Shown: piece after piece, positions 21,840 to 33,560 of the stretch
How the letters are laid out: every line of letters starts with the position of its first letter
Position numbering within the stretch: the first letter of the stretch is position 1
Source of the DNA: Chara braunii
Taxonomy: Eukaryota; Streptophyta; Charophyceae; Charales; Characeae
Reading direction: 5' to 3'
Assembly (NCBI GenBank): GCA_003427395.1
Contig: BFEA01000024.1
Span: forward strand, 1,859,164-1,923,163
DNA: 64,000 nt
Position numbers and translations under genes: made by a program
Notes under the pieces: model-generated
What the model saw: the letters and a program-made list of their open reading frames with translations, nothing else
Database searches by the model: none
Told to the model about the DNA's origin: nothing

Positions 21840-22620
21840 ACTAAGAAAATTTCGGCAGCGTTTCACGTAGGAAAAGTGCTCTTTCAGAATTTATATTGGC
21901 TTAAGTATAAAAACTGAAATAATATCAAACTCTAAAAAGTCAAGTTTTGTCAAACTCCCTGAATTAGTAAAACTTTGAGCAGCATCTTCTTTAGAAGAGT
22001 AGACTTCCCAGATTTATTCTAAGTCAGATGAGAGTTCAAAGTAAAGTTTGAGTTCGGCTAAGACAAAATTTAACTAACTCCTTAGTTTTGTAGAAATTTC
22101 GGCAGCACTTTCCGTAGAGAAAGTAACTTTTCAAAATTTATACAAAGTTAAGTATAAATCTAGAAATAACTTTGACTTTTCAAAGTTCAATTTTGTTTAA
22201 CTCTCTGATTTAACAAAAATTTGGGCAGCACTCCCTTTAGGAAATGAGACTTTCCAAATTTTTACTAAGCCATACATAAAATTTAGACAAGTTGAACTTT
22301 GAAAAGTCTCCTTCGTTTTGTAGAAATTTCGTCAGCGCTTCCCGTATAGAAAGTAGCTTACCAAGATAAATTTGACTTCTCAAAGTTCAATTTTGTTTAA
22401 CTCTCTGATTTAACAAAAAATTGGGCAGCACTCCCTTTAGAAAATTAGACTTTCTAAATTTTTACTAAGCCATACATAAAATTTAGACAAGTTGAACTTT
22501 GAAAAGTCTCCTTGGTTTGTTAGAAATTTCGGCAGCGCTTCCCGTAGAGAAAGTAGATTACCAAGATTTATACAAAGTCAAGTATAAGAAATGATCCCAG
22601 AAAATACGGAAATTGACCTA
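21840..22620. repeat. Satellite-like array with two alternating monomer types (outer copy)
   Basis: Two monomer types alternate, each about 100-125 bp. One carries AATTTCGGCAGCGCTTCCCG (21847, 22094, 22324, 22523). The other carries GGGCAGCACTCCCTTTAG (about 21975, 22219, 22421). Intervening text such as CTAAGCCATACATAAAATTT recurs nearly exactly. The array is AT-rich and non-coding. Confidence 0.88.
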
Positions 22621-22850
22621 AGTAAAATAAACTTAGCTAAAAAAATACAGCAATTGAACTAACTCCTATGGTCTCTAGCACATGGCGAGCATCTAAAGCA
22701 ACTACCTGTCAAACTGAAACTCATACTAAGTAGTAATCTCACTCAGCCACATGCAAGGTCAAACCATAAAGGTAAGTATTCTCACCAACCCAAAGTTAAT
22801 CTTGTCACAAATTTACTCTTACTTAATACTCTCTTCAAATTGTAATAAGC

Positions 22851-23300
22851 TGTAGTCAGACCACCCAAACTTATGGAACAATGTCTGACTAGCGTGTTCA
22901 TAGATAAAGTAGTAGTAAAATATAGTCAAGTTATAACCTTTTGGTTCCAGCATGTGCGTGACATTGGACCAAGATCACCCAAACTTATGGAACATGTCTG
23001 GTCCTCCGCCTGATTTATTATCTTAATGGTGAAGCAGGAAGAGGTTGAGCCACCCAAACTTAAGGAACATGCTCAGACCTCCTCGTTCAAAACCAAAAGA
23101 AACTGAGAAAACTCAAAAGAAAAAAGGCAACCAAACCACCCAAACTTATGGGACAATGCTTGGTCCCTCAAAAAGTCAACCACAGATAGTCCTCGCAAGT
23201 CAGGGCAACTAGATCACCCGAACTTATTGAACATGTCTGGTCCTCCAGGCAAATCAAAAATAAACATAGCAGTGGGTCTCCCAAAACTTATGGAGACTTG
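22851..23300. repeat. Hairpin array: constant loop, different stems (outer copy)
   Basis: At least five units carry the near-constant loop CACCCAAACTTATGGAACAT between self-complementary arms that differ from unit to unit. The arms are TAGTCAGAC/GTCTGACTA (22853-22891), GGACCA/TGGTCC (22966-23004), GAGGTTGAGC/GCTCAGACCTC (23041-23081), ACCAAAC/GCTTGGT (23130-23164) and CTAGAT/GTCTGG (about 23209-23241). A sixth, degenerate unit lies near 23270. No coding frame is involved. Confidence 0.88.
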
Positions 23301-23799
23301 TCCAACCTTTAATAGACCCAGTCACACACAAGCAACACTGCCTTCCTCCCACCTTTTCCCAGATGCAACCCCTTTCTACAATCTGCCTTAAGTCAGACAA
23401 CAAAACCGAAACTGACATCACACATGCATTCCTTTACTTAAGTTTGAATCATGTCCTGAAAGTCAAACTAAAAGTCAAAGTAGTGGTGCACACAATGTAC
23501 TCAGTCAAAACGTAACAAGAAATGCAGGTAGGGGTTATAACTAGGTTTATAGAAGGAAAGTGAAACCTTTACCTCTTAGTTCCCTGCCTCCAGAACTCCT
23601 CATAAGTTCAAGCAGAGTTCCTGCAATCGGTAGGCCGACCCCCCACAGAGTCTTGCTGGGGTCCTACGTGTTGCAATCTCGCCTGCCGCCGTCCTCTCTG
23701 AACAGGATTAGACTTAGAGTAAGAAAAGCAGAAGGTAAAGGGTTTCAGACGCTCGAGATACAAGAGGGGGACAACTCAACTCCCAGGAGCGGGCCTTGA

Positions 23800-24940
23800 A
23801 ACCGTCATGCGCCTGAGGGACCCGCAATGGCAGTCAAACCGCAACAAGAACAGCCGAAATGTCGTCAGACGCCACGACAATGGCTGAAACTACCCAACAA
23901 CGAGCCTCCTATCACCATAAATCACCGTAATGCTCAGTGACGCAGAATGCCCGCAACAATCGTGCACAATAATAGAGCATCTCAGTAGTAACCAACACCA
24001 ATTCAACGCCGCCTCGCAACCATTCTCCCTTCGGTTAGTAGCCCTCAGAAGTCATAACAACCAGACACCACAAAGTCTCGGCTTTCTTGAACTGCAGGTG
24101 TACTTCTCATTTTTCTCTGCTATTTTGCTTTGCACCACCGCCAACGAGACAACCCGTTTGACCGCAGTAGCAGCAACTGGAATAAATGCGGGTCTCGATC
24201 ATGCACACTCGTGTCAAGACTCTAATTCGCAGACTATTGCTCAAAATGCAGTCTGCGATACCTCCTAAGTAAGGTAGCAGTGTTGGCTGAGAAGCCGACT
24301 TTGAACAATGATATGGATAGTTGCGCCAGTCAACGCGTATGCAGATGTCGGCCGTACAGATTGTCGTCGTGACCAAGTACGTATTCTCACTTCATCATCC
24401 CCGCCTCACCCTCTCTGTACACTTTGCTGACTCATGTGCCCACTGTCCTCGACTTGCTGCAGGCAAGTATCCTACAACCTTTTCCTCTCAGATATTCCCC
24501 TTCAAGCATTTCCCTCATCTTCTTGACTCTTCACTTTCCTTCTCCCAATTCTTACTAACTTGTTTGGCCAAAATCCTCGCTCCATGCATGCGAGGGGGGG
24601 GGGTCAAAGCTATACCCCGGAGTCGACTGATGCACCTGTGGGAGAACGCTAAAAGTAACACAGCAACTAACCATCAGGAGCCACGAGTGTCTCGACACTC
24701 TCCAAGTATGCAAAAAATGTGAATGAACTTCCTCCTGAAAAACTGGTCACGTATGTACCCCGCTTTCCTCATGCATAAAACCATCCTTCATGTTGCTGCG
24801 CTCCCCGACTACCTGCAGTGCCACTCTTTGGAGAAGGTGAGCTCTCTCCCCCTATCACATCTACTTCCTCTCTCACTAGTGAACATTTGTGTGTCGGGCT
24901 TAGCCCAGGTTGATCATGACATGCACCCCGACCGTAGCGT
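23800..24940. other. Outer-copy interior, no gene seen
   Basis: This is the part of the outer element between the well-paired left arm and the inner insertion. Short frames exist, but no domain is recognisable. The sequence turns pyrimidine-rich toward 24850, as does the corresponding part of the inner copy read on the minus strand. Confidence 0.5.
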
Positions 24941-26100
24941 TGTCGGTGTGAATACCCTTACAAGGGTATCCGCCCTGGTTTTGCAAGCGATAGAAAATAA
25001 GTTTGATTTAAGATTTAGGAATATCGCGCGAGGCGCGGCTGTGTCGGTGGTTTACGTTGGCTGAATGGTTGACTAGAGTAGGGAGTGTGTGGGCGCGCGG
25101 ATTTGAGGCGCGCGTGATCTTTTTATTTATTGATGATTAAAGTGTCGGCGTGAGCCCCGACCATATTTTTTTTATTTCAGATTAAGTTAGGATTAAAAAG
25201 ATTTTGTTTTCTGATTGATGTCCTTACCTGTGATTTGTGCGTACGTGCGGGGGACGACATCGACAACCATGTGAGTTTGAGATTGTTTTGGTAGGTCTTC
25301 GCGTCACACAGTATTGGTTTATTTTAGGTGTCAATCAGAGCTAGACCAAGACTTGGGCCTAGCATTAGCGGTTATGGCGTCGGACTTTCATCAGGGAGAT
25401 TCAGGGATCAAGATATCCCCCTTGGTTTTGTCGTCAGCGGACGCGTCCGTCGTTCTCCAACATCAAAATTTCTCAATTATTTTATTATTTATCATTGCCT
25501 TATTATTGTTCTTATGTGTTGGCATTCCTTGAAACGGACACGGCATCGGATTAACGGGCGTCATGGCGGGCAAAAACCTTGAGCGCGCGCCTCCTTAGGC
25601 TGACCTACGAGTCCCCTGCATACTCGGAATGCCGGTGAAAGTCATCTATTACGCAGTTGTTGAAAACCACGGCGCGGTCAGGGTTTAAGTTCGTTGTTGC
25701 ACTTGAGGCAAAAGGGGCCGGTAATGGTGAATGTATATGACCTACGCTTCGGGCCCGGCGAGATCGAGTGGGGGTGTGTTGTATCCGTAGGACGACCTGG
25801 AGTGCGACTACAAACTGCTCTCGTGATTGCGCCGAAGTTACCCCGTGGCGGCCACGTCCGTGCTCAAGCCCCCAATAAGGGAACATGCGGGAGCCGTACC
25901 CACCAACAAGTGCGATACCTGCTACAACAAGCAGGTGATACGGGCCAGGTGTCGGCCGATAGCATCAGGGTCGGGCTTCTCCGATGGGTCAATCACGGTG
26001 CCTCTCCTCAGGTCCCCTCCCCCTATGAGCACCGAAGCGGTTTCTACTCAATGTCACTCGGGAAGGACCAACGACACATCTCTGGGAAACGGGCGTGGGT
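24941..26100 (+). repeat. Inverted arm paired with 33.0-34.162 kb
   Basis: The tip TGTCGGTGTGAATACCC contains an 8-bp stem (ATACCCTT/AAGGGTAT). It is matched in reverse by GGATACCCTTGTAAGGGTG at 34132-34150. Further paired words include the GGTTGACTAGAGTAG, CACACACTC and GGGGGACGACATCGAC regions. Frames here are short and not conserved between the two arms. Confidence 0.8.
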
Positions 26101-26607
26101 CCGGCCAGGCAGCAGCGGGCAGAGCAGATAGCGCAGCGGGCGGCGGGCGCTGGTGAGAAGCGACAGGTGGCTGCGGAGGCAAGGCGAGGCAGCGCAGCTA
26201 CGGGCTAAGACAGAAAGTGACGGGCGCTGAAGTTGGGAAGCAAGGCAGCGGAGTGATAAGCAGCAAAGGGAGAGGGGCCGAACCTGGCTGCTGAAACGAG
26301 TCGGGTGCATGCGCAGCGAATGAAGGGAGAAGTAGGAGAAAGGGGAGGCGAGCGTGTTCGCTCATCTCTGAGCAGAGAATGATGAGGGAAGGTTCGTAGC
26401 CGAGGTTTTTTGGGCGGGCGACCCCGAATCCAAAGTCGGATTAGAGTAAGGAGGAGTGTAGAGGAAACTAGGAGGAAAATGGTGTGCGTGGGAGATGACA
26501 GACAGCGAAGGAGGAGGAGAGTGAGACCGGGTTAAATCGGTCATTTTTAGGACCGATTCTAACGATCTAAAGTGCTATATAAAGGTTTTATGGTCGGGCG
26601 ACCTCGA

Positions 26608-26705
26608 TGGTAAGGTTAGTTTTAGGAGAGGGTAAGTAGAGTAGGAGGTCAGTGAGTGGTAAGGTTAGTTTTAGGAGAGGGTAAGTAGAGTAGGAGGTCA
26701 GTGAG
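26608..26705. repeat. Perfect 49-bp tandem duplication
   Basis: The unit starting TGGTAAGGTTAGTTTTAGGA and ending GTCAGTGAG occurs at 26608-26656 and again, identically, at 26657-26705. The lack of divergence means a recent duplication or an assembly duplication. Confidence 0.9.
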
Positions 26706-26889
26706 AAACGAGGTGCGCCCGGAGATAACAGAAGTTGGAGATGGCAGGGAAGGAAGGATGATATTGCACTTGATCCTCAACGGAATCGAGCAAGGAAAAT
26801 TGTTGCCCAGGGGTTTATGGATGTTGCTATTTCAATGGCGGTATCAGACTGAGGGGTAAGGTTTTGGTTTTCTCGTTTTACTCGTTAGG

Positions 26890-27116
26890 GACTGCGCCTA
26901 GGAGGAGTCCTTTGGAGTGCATCGTGTGTTTCCACGAATTTAGTGGAAGATTCATTCGATCTGGCCGATCCTATCGATGGGAATAGCGTGTGAAGCTAAC
27001 CGCGAGGTCGGAGACTTACCTGGTGGCCAGGATCCTAAGTAGAGGGGCACATACACCAGAGGAAGGCAGGCGTGGGGTGAGTCGGAGAGCGAGCATGATA
27101 TCGAGGTACGTGGGCA

Positions 27117-27199
<83 letters not shown>

Positions 27200-27500
27200 A
27201 AGAAAGAAAGAACGGGTAGTGAGTACTTAATTTGTCAAGTAGGCGAACCGTAAGTCACACTACGACGACACACTTCGAGGTGGATTAGGGAGATTGGCGG
27301 TGTATCCGTCCTTGCTTTAGCGGAAGATTCTTTCCGATCTGATATGGTCCGGAAATAAAGGAGCGTTAGCGGAGTAGAAAGTGAGTGGGCTCTTATCTGG
27401 GATCGAGCTGCGGAGCGAGCCGACCAGGGCTCAAGGACGAAGTGTGCTTTCTCGAATTCTCGAGGGAGGTTCATTATGATTCCACGCAGGCTAACGGTCG
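26890..27500 (-). repeat. Core-motif copies and (GA)n inside the inner element
   Basis: Minus-strand copies of the dispersed core appear at 26935-26985 (GGAAGATTCATTC ... CCTATCGATGG), 27312-27335 and 27455-27480. The first is followed by the GGTCGGAGACTTACCTG word (reverse of CAGGTAAGTCTCCGACC). A (GA)n tract of about 75 bp lies at 27120-27195. Confidence 0.75.
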
Positions 27501-28636
27501 GAGTAGCGGAGGTGTGGGACCAGCAGTGAGATTGGAGGACTGCCTGCCGGACCAAGGCGCTGACCACCCCAACGAGAGGGCGAGCTGAGGGACTGCCGAC
27601 TGACCTGTTGGCCGGTGTGGTGCTCGCCTCATCAGCTGGATAACTACGAGGTTGCGGGCCTAGTCTCTGGTCGGGGTGCCGATTCTCCTGCTGTGTGAGG
27701 TAGTTGGAGACAAGTCGCGAGGTTGCAAACTCACCTATGACCATCGGGCTCGTCGTCACGAGAGCAGCAGGGGATAGCCACAGAGCGTAGGAACTCATAT
27801 GAGGACTGGTGTATTACCTATCCTACCGAGCAGAGTAATAGGAAGGCAAGGGGACAACCGTGGAAGGAGTAAGTCTGTTGAAAAAAGGTTATTGCTAAGA
27901 TTTGAAGGTTCGTCATAAGGAGTAACTTGTGATTGGAAGAAGTGATTGAGCTTGCTTGAATAGAGGGGGGTACTGCTGCGATCTGGAAAGTTGTCAAAAG
28001 AGTCGACAGTTGGTGATCGAGCTTCAGTCGACCAAGCTGTTTTGCACTTTGGCTGCCATTGCAGAGCCCTCAGGCGAGTGAAGATTGCAAGGCCCTCTCC
28101 AGCGAGTTGAGTCAGTCCCTTTCCCGTATCTCGAGAGTCTGAAACCCCTACGTCTGGCCTTCTTACTCCAAGTCTAATCTTGGTTATGAGAGGAAGACAG
28201 CAGGCAGGATCGCAACCCATAGGACCGCAACAAGACTCTGTGGGGAGTCAGCCCACCGATTCCGGGAGCTCTGCCGAAACTCAGGAGGAGTTCTGGAGGC
28301 AGGGAACTGAGAGGTAAAACTTTCTCCTTCCTTCTATAAACCCAGTTATAACCTATATATATATTCCTTGTTGCGTTTTGACTGAGTATATTATTTGCGT
28401 CCTTACTTTGACTTCGAATTTGACTTTCCGGACATGATTCAAACTAAGTAAGGGGATGATTGTGCAAGTTCAATTTCGGTTTCATTGTCTGACTGAAAGC
28501 AGATGGTGGGATTGCATCTGGGGGAAGGATGGGAGGAAGGTAGTTTTGCTTGTGTCTGACTGGGTCAACCAAAGGCTGAGAGAGTCTCCATAAGATTGGA
28601 GGGCCCAGTGCTATGTTTCTTTTTCGATTGCCTGAA

Positions 28637-29260
28637 GGACCACACAAGTTCTCATAAGTTTGGTTGGTCTGGTTGCTCTGACTTGTGAGGGCTGACTGTG
28701 ATTGACTTTCAGGAACCAAGCATGTTTCATAAGTTTGGGTGGCTTGGTCGCCTTGTTTACTTTGAGTTTCTTTCAACTTCTTTTGGTTTTGAACGAGGAG
28801 GTCTGAGCATGTTCCATAAGTTTGGGTGGCTCAGCCTCTTCCTGCTTTGGCTTTAAGAGAAAAAACAAGGCTGAGGACCAGACATGTTTCACAAGTTTTG
28901 GTGGTCTTGGTCCAACGCCATGCACATGCTGGAACCAAAAGGCTATAACTTGACTATATTTTATTACTATCCTACTTATGAACATGCTAGTCAGACAGGG
29001 TTCCATAAGTTTGGGTAGTCTGACTATAGCTTATCACCAACTGAAGAGAGTACTTGAGTTGAAGATGATTAATTCAGTTATATGCTACCTCATAAGACTA
29101 CGTGCAGATAATTATATAAAACAGGGATACTTAAATTGTTCAGGGCGACTAGGGTGGCCTAGTCATATGCCCAAAGAAGAGAAAAGTTATTGTGTCCTGT
29201 GTTTGTGTACACTCAATGGCTGAGCTAGACATGTTCCATAAGTTTGGCTGGTCTAGCTTT
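28637..29260. repeat. Hairpin array, inverted counterpart (inner copy)
   Basis: Six units carry the reverse-complement loop (CATGTTCCATAAGTTTGGGTG and variants). The arm pairs are ACCACAC/GTCTGGT (28639-28673), ACCAAGC/GCTTGGT (28715-28748), GAGGTCTGAGC/GCTCAGCCTC (28798-28838), GGACCAGAC/GTCTTGGTCC (28875-28913), TAGTCAGAC/GTCTGACTA (28988-29026) and AGCTAGAC/GTCTAGCT (29223-29258). The last unit has no obvious counterpart in the outer copy. Confidence 0.88.
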
Positions 29261-29559
29261 ATGCCCTATGTAAGCTGGGTATAAAGGGATAAACCATTGG
29301 GAGACTATGAATTATTGTTTGATAAAGTTTACTTTGGGATGATGAGAGTACTTACCTTTGTGGTTTGACTTGCATGTGGCTGAGTCAGATCATTATGTAG
29401 TCCGAGTTTCAGTTCGATAGGTAGTTGCTCCACTTGCTCGCCACGTGCTAGAGCCATAGGAGTTAGTTTTAATTTTTGCATTTTCCGAGCTAAGTTTATT
29501 TTATCTAAGTCAATTTCTACATTTTCTGGGATCTTTTGTTATACTTGGCTTTGTATAAA

Positions 29560-30080
29560 TTTTAGTAAGCTACTTTCTCTACTGGAAGCGCTGCCGAAAT
29601 TTCTACAAAACCAAGGAGTTAGTAAGACTTTGTCTTTTCAAAGTTCAACTTGTCTGACTTTTATATACGACTTAGAAAAAAAAAGTGTGCTGCCCGAATT
29701 TTTGCTAATTCAGGGGTTTAGACAAAATTGGACCTTGAGAAGTCAAAGTCACTTCATATTTTGAATTTAACTTTGTATAAATCTTGGATTAACACTTTTC
29801 TAAAGGGAGTGCTGCATAAATTTTTACAAATTTAAGGAGTTAGTTAAATTTTGTTTTAATTAAACTCGGGTTTTGCTCTGGGTTCATATCTGACTTAATA
29901 AAAATATGGAAAGTCTTCTTTTCTAAAGGGAGTGCTGCCAAAATTTTTACTAATTCAGGGAGTTGGAAAAAATTGGAATTTTCAAAATTAGATTTTGATT
30001 TTTGTTTTCATATTTGAGTTGTTATAAATTCTGAGAAGACACTTTTTCTACGGGAAGCGCTGGCGAAATTTTCTTAGTTT
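29560..30080. repeat. Satellite-like array, inverted counterpart (inner copy)
   Basis: This is the reverse complement of the array at 21840-22620. Marker words are GGAAGCGCTGCCGAAATTTC (29585) and TCTAAAGGGAGTGCTGC (about 29796 and 29923), and a GGAAGCGCTGGCGAAATTTT variant lies near 30051. It has fewer monomers than the outer copy. Confidence 0.85.
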
Positions 30081-31884
30081 AGAGGAGTTAGATTATATTT
30101 TGACACATGACAATTCTGGCAATCCACTCCATATAGAGGAGATTCTACCAAAGGTCTACCTTTTCTTTATACACTGGCTTAGGGGTAGACTCAGGCTTAG
30201 TTAAGTAGAATAATTCTTTGTGAGATTGTAATTATGAAGATTATTCTCGATTCGGACTCATAGATTTAACCTGAGGATTGATATGTCTTGTGTTACAGGT
30301 CCTCTTGATCGTTTGATTCAGGATCTGGAATAGATTCAACTTGATCCCACGAGGATCATCTTATGTTATCACTGATAACAAGTCGGTTGCCGATTCGTCG
30401 GTTTACGACTCAACTCCAGTCCACTCTTGTCACTCAACCTAAAAGTTTTAGTCTTATGATTTGAATTGTTTTGTTGTGTTTTCGCCCGGACTTTATTTGA
30501 ATGACCATTTAAAGAAAAGTACTGAGTATTTTATTTTGAGGAGTTCCACAAGAGTGAGGCTGGCATGGCTAAAACGAGGGGTATGAGTGAAGAGAATGGT
30601 TGAAGTTGACCCCGTGAAGTGCATGGACTTTTGGTTGAATTTTTGATGTAATTGCAAGTATATTTTGTGGTTCGGACTTTAGAGTGACTCTCTTCGATCA
30701 TATACATATATATGGCTGAGAGAAATCCCACTGTGATTGTGAGAAGCGATTGTCACATAATTATAACCCTCTATGTATATGTAAACACATATGTTTTGAG
30801 TGTTTCGCGCGGCCTACTGTGACCGCGCATAAAGGTTAAATAGATTATGTTTTTGACAGAAAAAGGAAATCTCATGTTATCCTTTGTTTTTTAGAGGTCT
30901 TTATTGTTGGACGTTGTAGTCCGTGGCAGCCATCAAAGTCAAACCCCTTGATTTCTCTCCAGACCCTGGATGATAGAGATGGTCTTCAGGGCGATAAGAG
31001 ACGATTGCCACCACAGGTATGAACATGTGTACCACCCATTTCCGTAGGGTGCAGAAGAGGGTGTGGTTCCCAGCCGCGCTTGGTGGTTGTCCAGCGTCGA
31101 GAGATCAATCCCTCAAGGCGCGTGTCAGCCGACATTTGAGTGTCGAATGCGAACCTTGAGATTATCGAGGACCGCATGAGTATGGGTACTACATAATACG
31201 CCATCATTGCAACTGCTTACGTATGGCATTGCTTGCAATACAAGTCGATATGAGGTTACCCCTGCGTCTGCGCGGTTCTATACTAAGTCTTGCGGGCAAC
31301 GCCTATCCGATTTCCGCATCGGAGAGTTATGAGATAGCTACTAAGGGACTAGGAGTGTTGTCACGTTGTTTGTTTTGTGTCGTTCTGTATATGTATGTGT
31401 ATGTGTGTGTGTGTTTATTTTTATGTTCTTTAGAGTGGTGTATGTGTGGTGTGTGGGATGCGTCCTAGTCGACCGACGACGAGTCGCGCTTGGGACCTCA
31501 ACCCCCCAAGGCGTCAGTTCGCGTGCGGGTCCGATAGAGGCGTAAAGTCGCGCGTACCCCCTATGCTACAGTGAACAAGAAACGCCCTCGGCTGGTCCAC
31601 CTCTGCGATTGCAACTGATTAGCTTTCGTACTGTGGACTGGTAGCTTGGCGGGGATACACCCACCGAACGGAGGTGACAACTCCCGTAAGGTGGAGGTAA
31701 GTCGTGCCTCACGTAGGCCCTATCCTGTCGTAGGGGCTCGCGAGAGGTATGGCTGGCGCACTCGGCCGGAGCGGCTTGCGGAAACTCCATATGTATTCGC
31801 GACGACGATCAGACCAACTCCTGCATGACGTGGCCGGGAGGGTCCCGCTCCGCCTTGCGCGGTGCCAGACCGATCCGCTCGACA

Positions 31885-33000
31885 ACGTTGAGCATAGCAG
31901 GCAGCACGGCCCCTGTACTGTATCGGTCAGCCCAATCATAACGAATACTATGACCACGTGACATCAGGGGAATGTGCACTATCATGGTCTTATTCCACTA
32001 CTTACTGAATATACAGAATACACATGAATCTCTCGTTATAGTGCAGGAAGATGCACACGCCTTAGCACTCCTCCTTTCGGGCGCAACCTTCAATCCACGC
32101 CCAAAAAAAAACTAACCACTAAATCTTAATAACGTCATTCCTATTGAATCTGCCATAACTAAGAACCCCCACTTCGATTTCCCCTTCGTTTGTTTTCCTC
32201 GGGAAACGAGCGAGCTACACAACCATTTCTGTCATATCCAGCGCGCCTCGATACCTCCGCGCATCATTATTCCTCTTCAGCTTCATCCCTGTCTATCCTT
32301 TGCTAAACCTAACCACGGATCTGCATTCGCCCGAGGTTAAAAACCCCTATCTACCACCTTCCCCCATTCGTTTCATTGAGAACGAGCGGGGCACACGCCT
32401 TCGACCTCCGCCATAGCCACCTTCATACTACCTCCACGCAACCACTTTCTCTCCTACCTCCCTGTCTACTAACCCATTGCCCAAACTAATACTACTACTA
32501 AGCTCGCCTGGTCCAAGAACCTCAGGTTTGCATCTTTGTTTGTCGAAAACGGTCGAGAAACGGCCAAGTAAACTAATTTTCACTCCCGTTCGTCTTCCTT
32601 TCCGACACTCTCCGCGCAATCACTTTCTTATTTAACCCTCGTTCTAATAATCCTAGTATAGCAAAACTAAGCCCGCCATTCACCTCGCCCTATTATAAAA
32701 TATTGAAAACGAGCCTTCATTCGTCGGTTGTCATCGAGGAACGGGTGCGATCTTCACTTTCTGCTTCCACTCACTCCTGCCTACTTCCGCCATAGTCTGC
32801 CCCCCTTCTCTGCATGCACCTGGCACGACCCGCGTCTAGCTCCACCCCTTTTTCTTTTTATGTCCCTACGTTGTCCGTCACTTCCTCGCTCCCGGACGCT
32901 CCACTCTCCCGTTCACCTGCCTCCCTCGGACCGTCCGGGCATCAACCTCCACACATAGCAGGCCGGTCGTAATGAACACGGAATCCCACTAAGGAATGTG
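31885..33000. other. Outer-copy right segment, pyrimidine-rich, no gene
   Basis: This is C/T-rich DNA with repeated but diverged blocks of the type CGAGGTTAAAAACCCCTATC, CATTCGTTTCATTGAGAACG and CGTTTGTTTTCCTCGGGAAAC, about 180-250 bp apart. It suggests a diverged tandem array. No convincing coding frame is present. Confidence 0.5.
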
Positions 33001-33473
33001 CAACACTCACCTGATGAAATCAATCAGCCCCGACCAGCATGGCACTGCAGTGCATAGCTCAGACGTTGCAGCCAGTGGCAGGGATCAAGGTCTGTGGTAA
33101 CGCGAGCTAAGTGTAACGGCCCTGGTATAGATCCTGGTGGTAGTAGCAAATATTCAGGTGAAACTTTTAAGACTGACATGAAAAAGGGTTCCCCGCAATC
33201 CGCAGCTTGCCACGGCGCCGCTACGGTCTCTCAACAGCGCCCTGGACCGCTATCGAGTCACTGCACTGGGGACAATCAACCATTTTTGGGTCCCAACGAG
33301 CATGCTCACATTCAATCTTCTCATAGCAGATTGGCTGGTGGGCCGCGCAGCTGCAAAGGCACGCGCCATTTGAGCCCTCCCATCTCGAGGACTGATCACC
33401 CAACGATTTTGGCATGCGCGTTGACCGCCATTAGCCCCGGTGTCGCACCCGACTTATAAATAACAGAAACGAA

Positions 33474-33476
<3 letters not shown>

Positions 33477-33517
<41 letters not shown>

Positions 33518-33560
33518 TAATAATAATGATAATAATAATATAATAATAATAATAATATGG
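33477..33560. repeat. (AAT)n microsatellite
   Basis: About 80 bp of AAT repeats with a few AATG interruptions lie inside the right part of the outer giant element. The Ile/Tyr-run frames on the minus strand are artefacts of it. Confidence 0.95.

Larger units (their letters stand above)
24941..31884 (-). mobile_element. Inner, inverted copy of the same ~7-kb element
   Basis: On the + strand it begins TGTCGGTGTGAATACCC (24941) and ends CGCTCGACA (31884). These are the reverse complements of the outer copy's right and left ends. Its length of 6,944 bp is close to the outer copy's 7,073 bp. The flanking tetranucleotides are GCGT and ACGT, a possible 4-bp target duplication with one change. No long conserved ORF is present. 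Confidence 0.75.

Noticed and set aside
22851-23300. CRISPR-like interpretation of the hairpin array
   Set aside because: Repeated loops are separated by irregular spacing, the self-complementary parts differ between units, and no cas genes are present.
24107-24376. Frames inside the giant element as genes
   Set aside because: None is conserved between the outer and inner copies, and no domain is present.
20146-31884. Large DNA transposon with 3.8-kb terminal inverted repeats
   Set aside because: The flanks of 20146 and 31884 do not match, while the interleaved second arm pair and the matched lengths fit a nested inverted copy better.
33061-33110. Second tRNA-like sequence (TAGCTCAGACG ... 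GATCAAGGTC)
   Set aside because: The B box deviates at its last position and no arms fold, so it is too weak to call.
33221-33415. Cys-rich minus frame (CLCSCAAHQPICYEK ... CPQC), possible zinc finger
   Set aside because: The cysteine spacing is not a known finger, and the paired arm at 25.6-25.9 kb does not preserve the frame.
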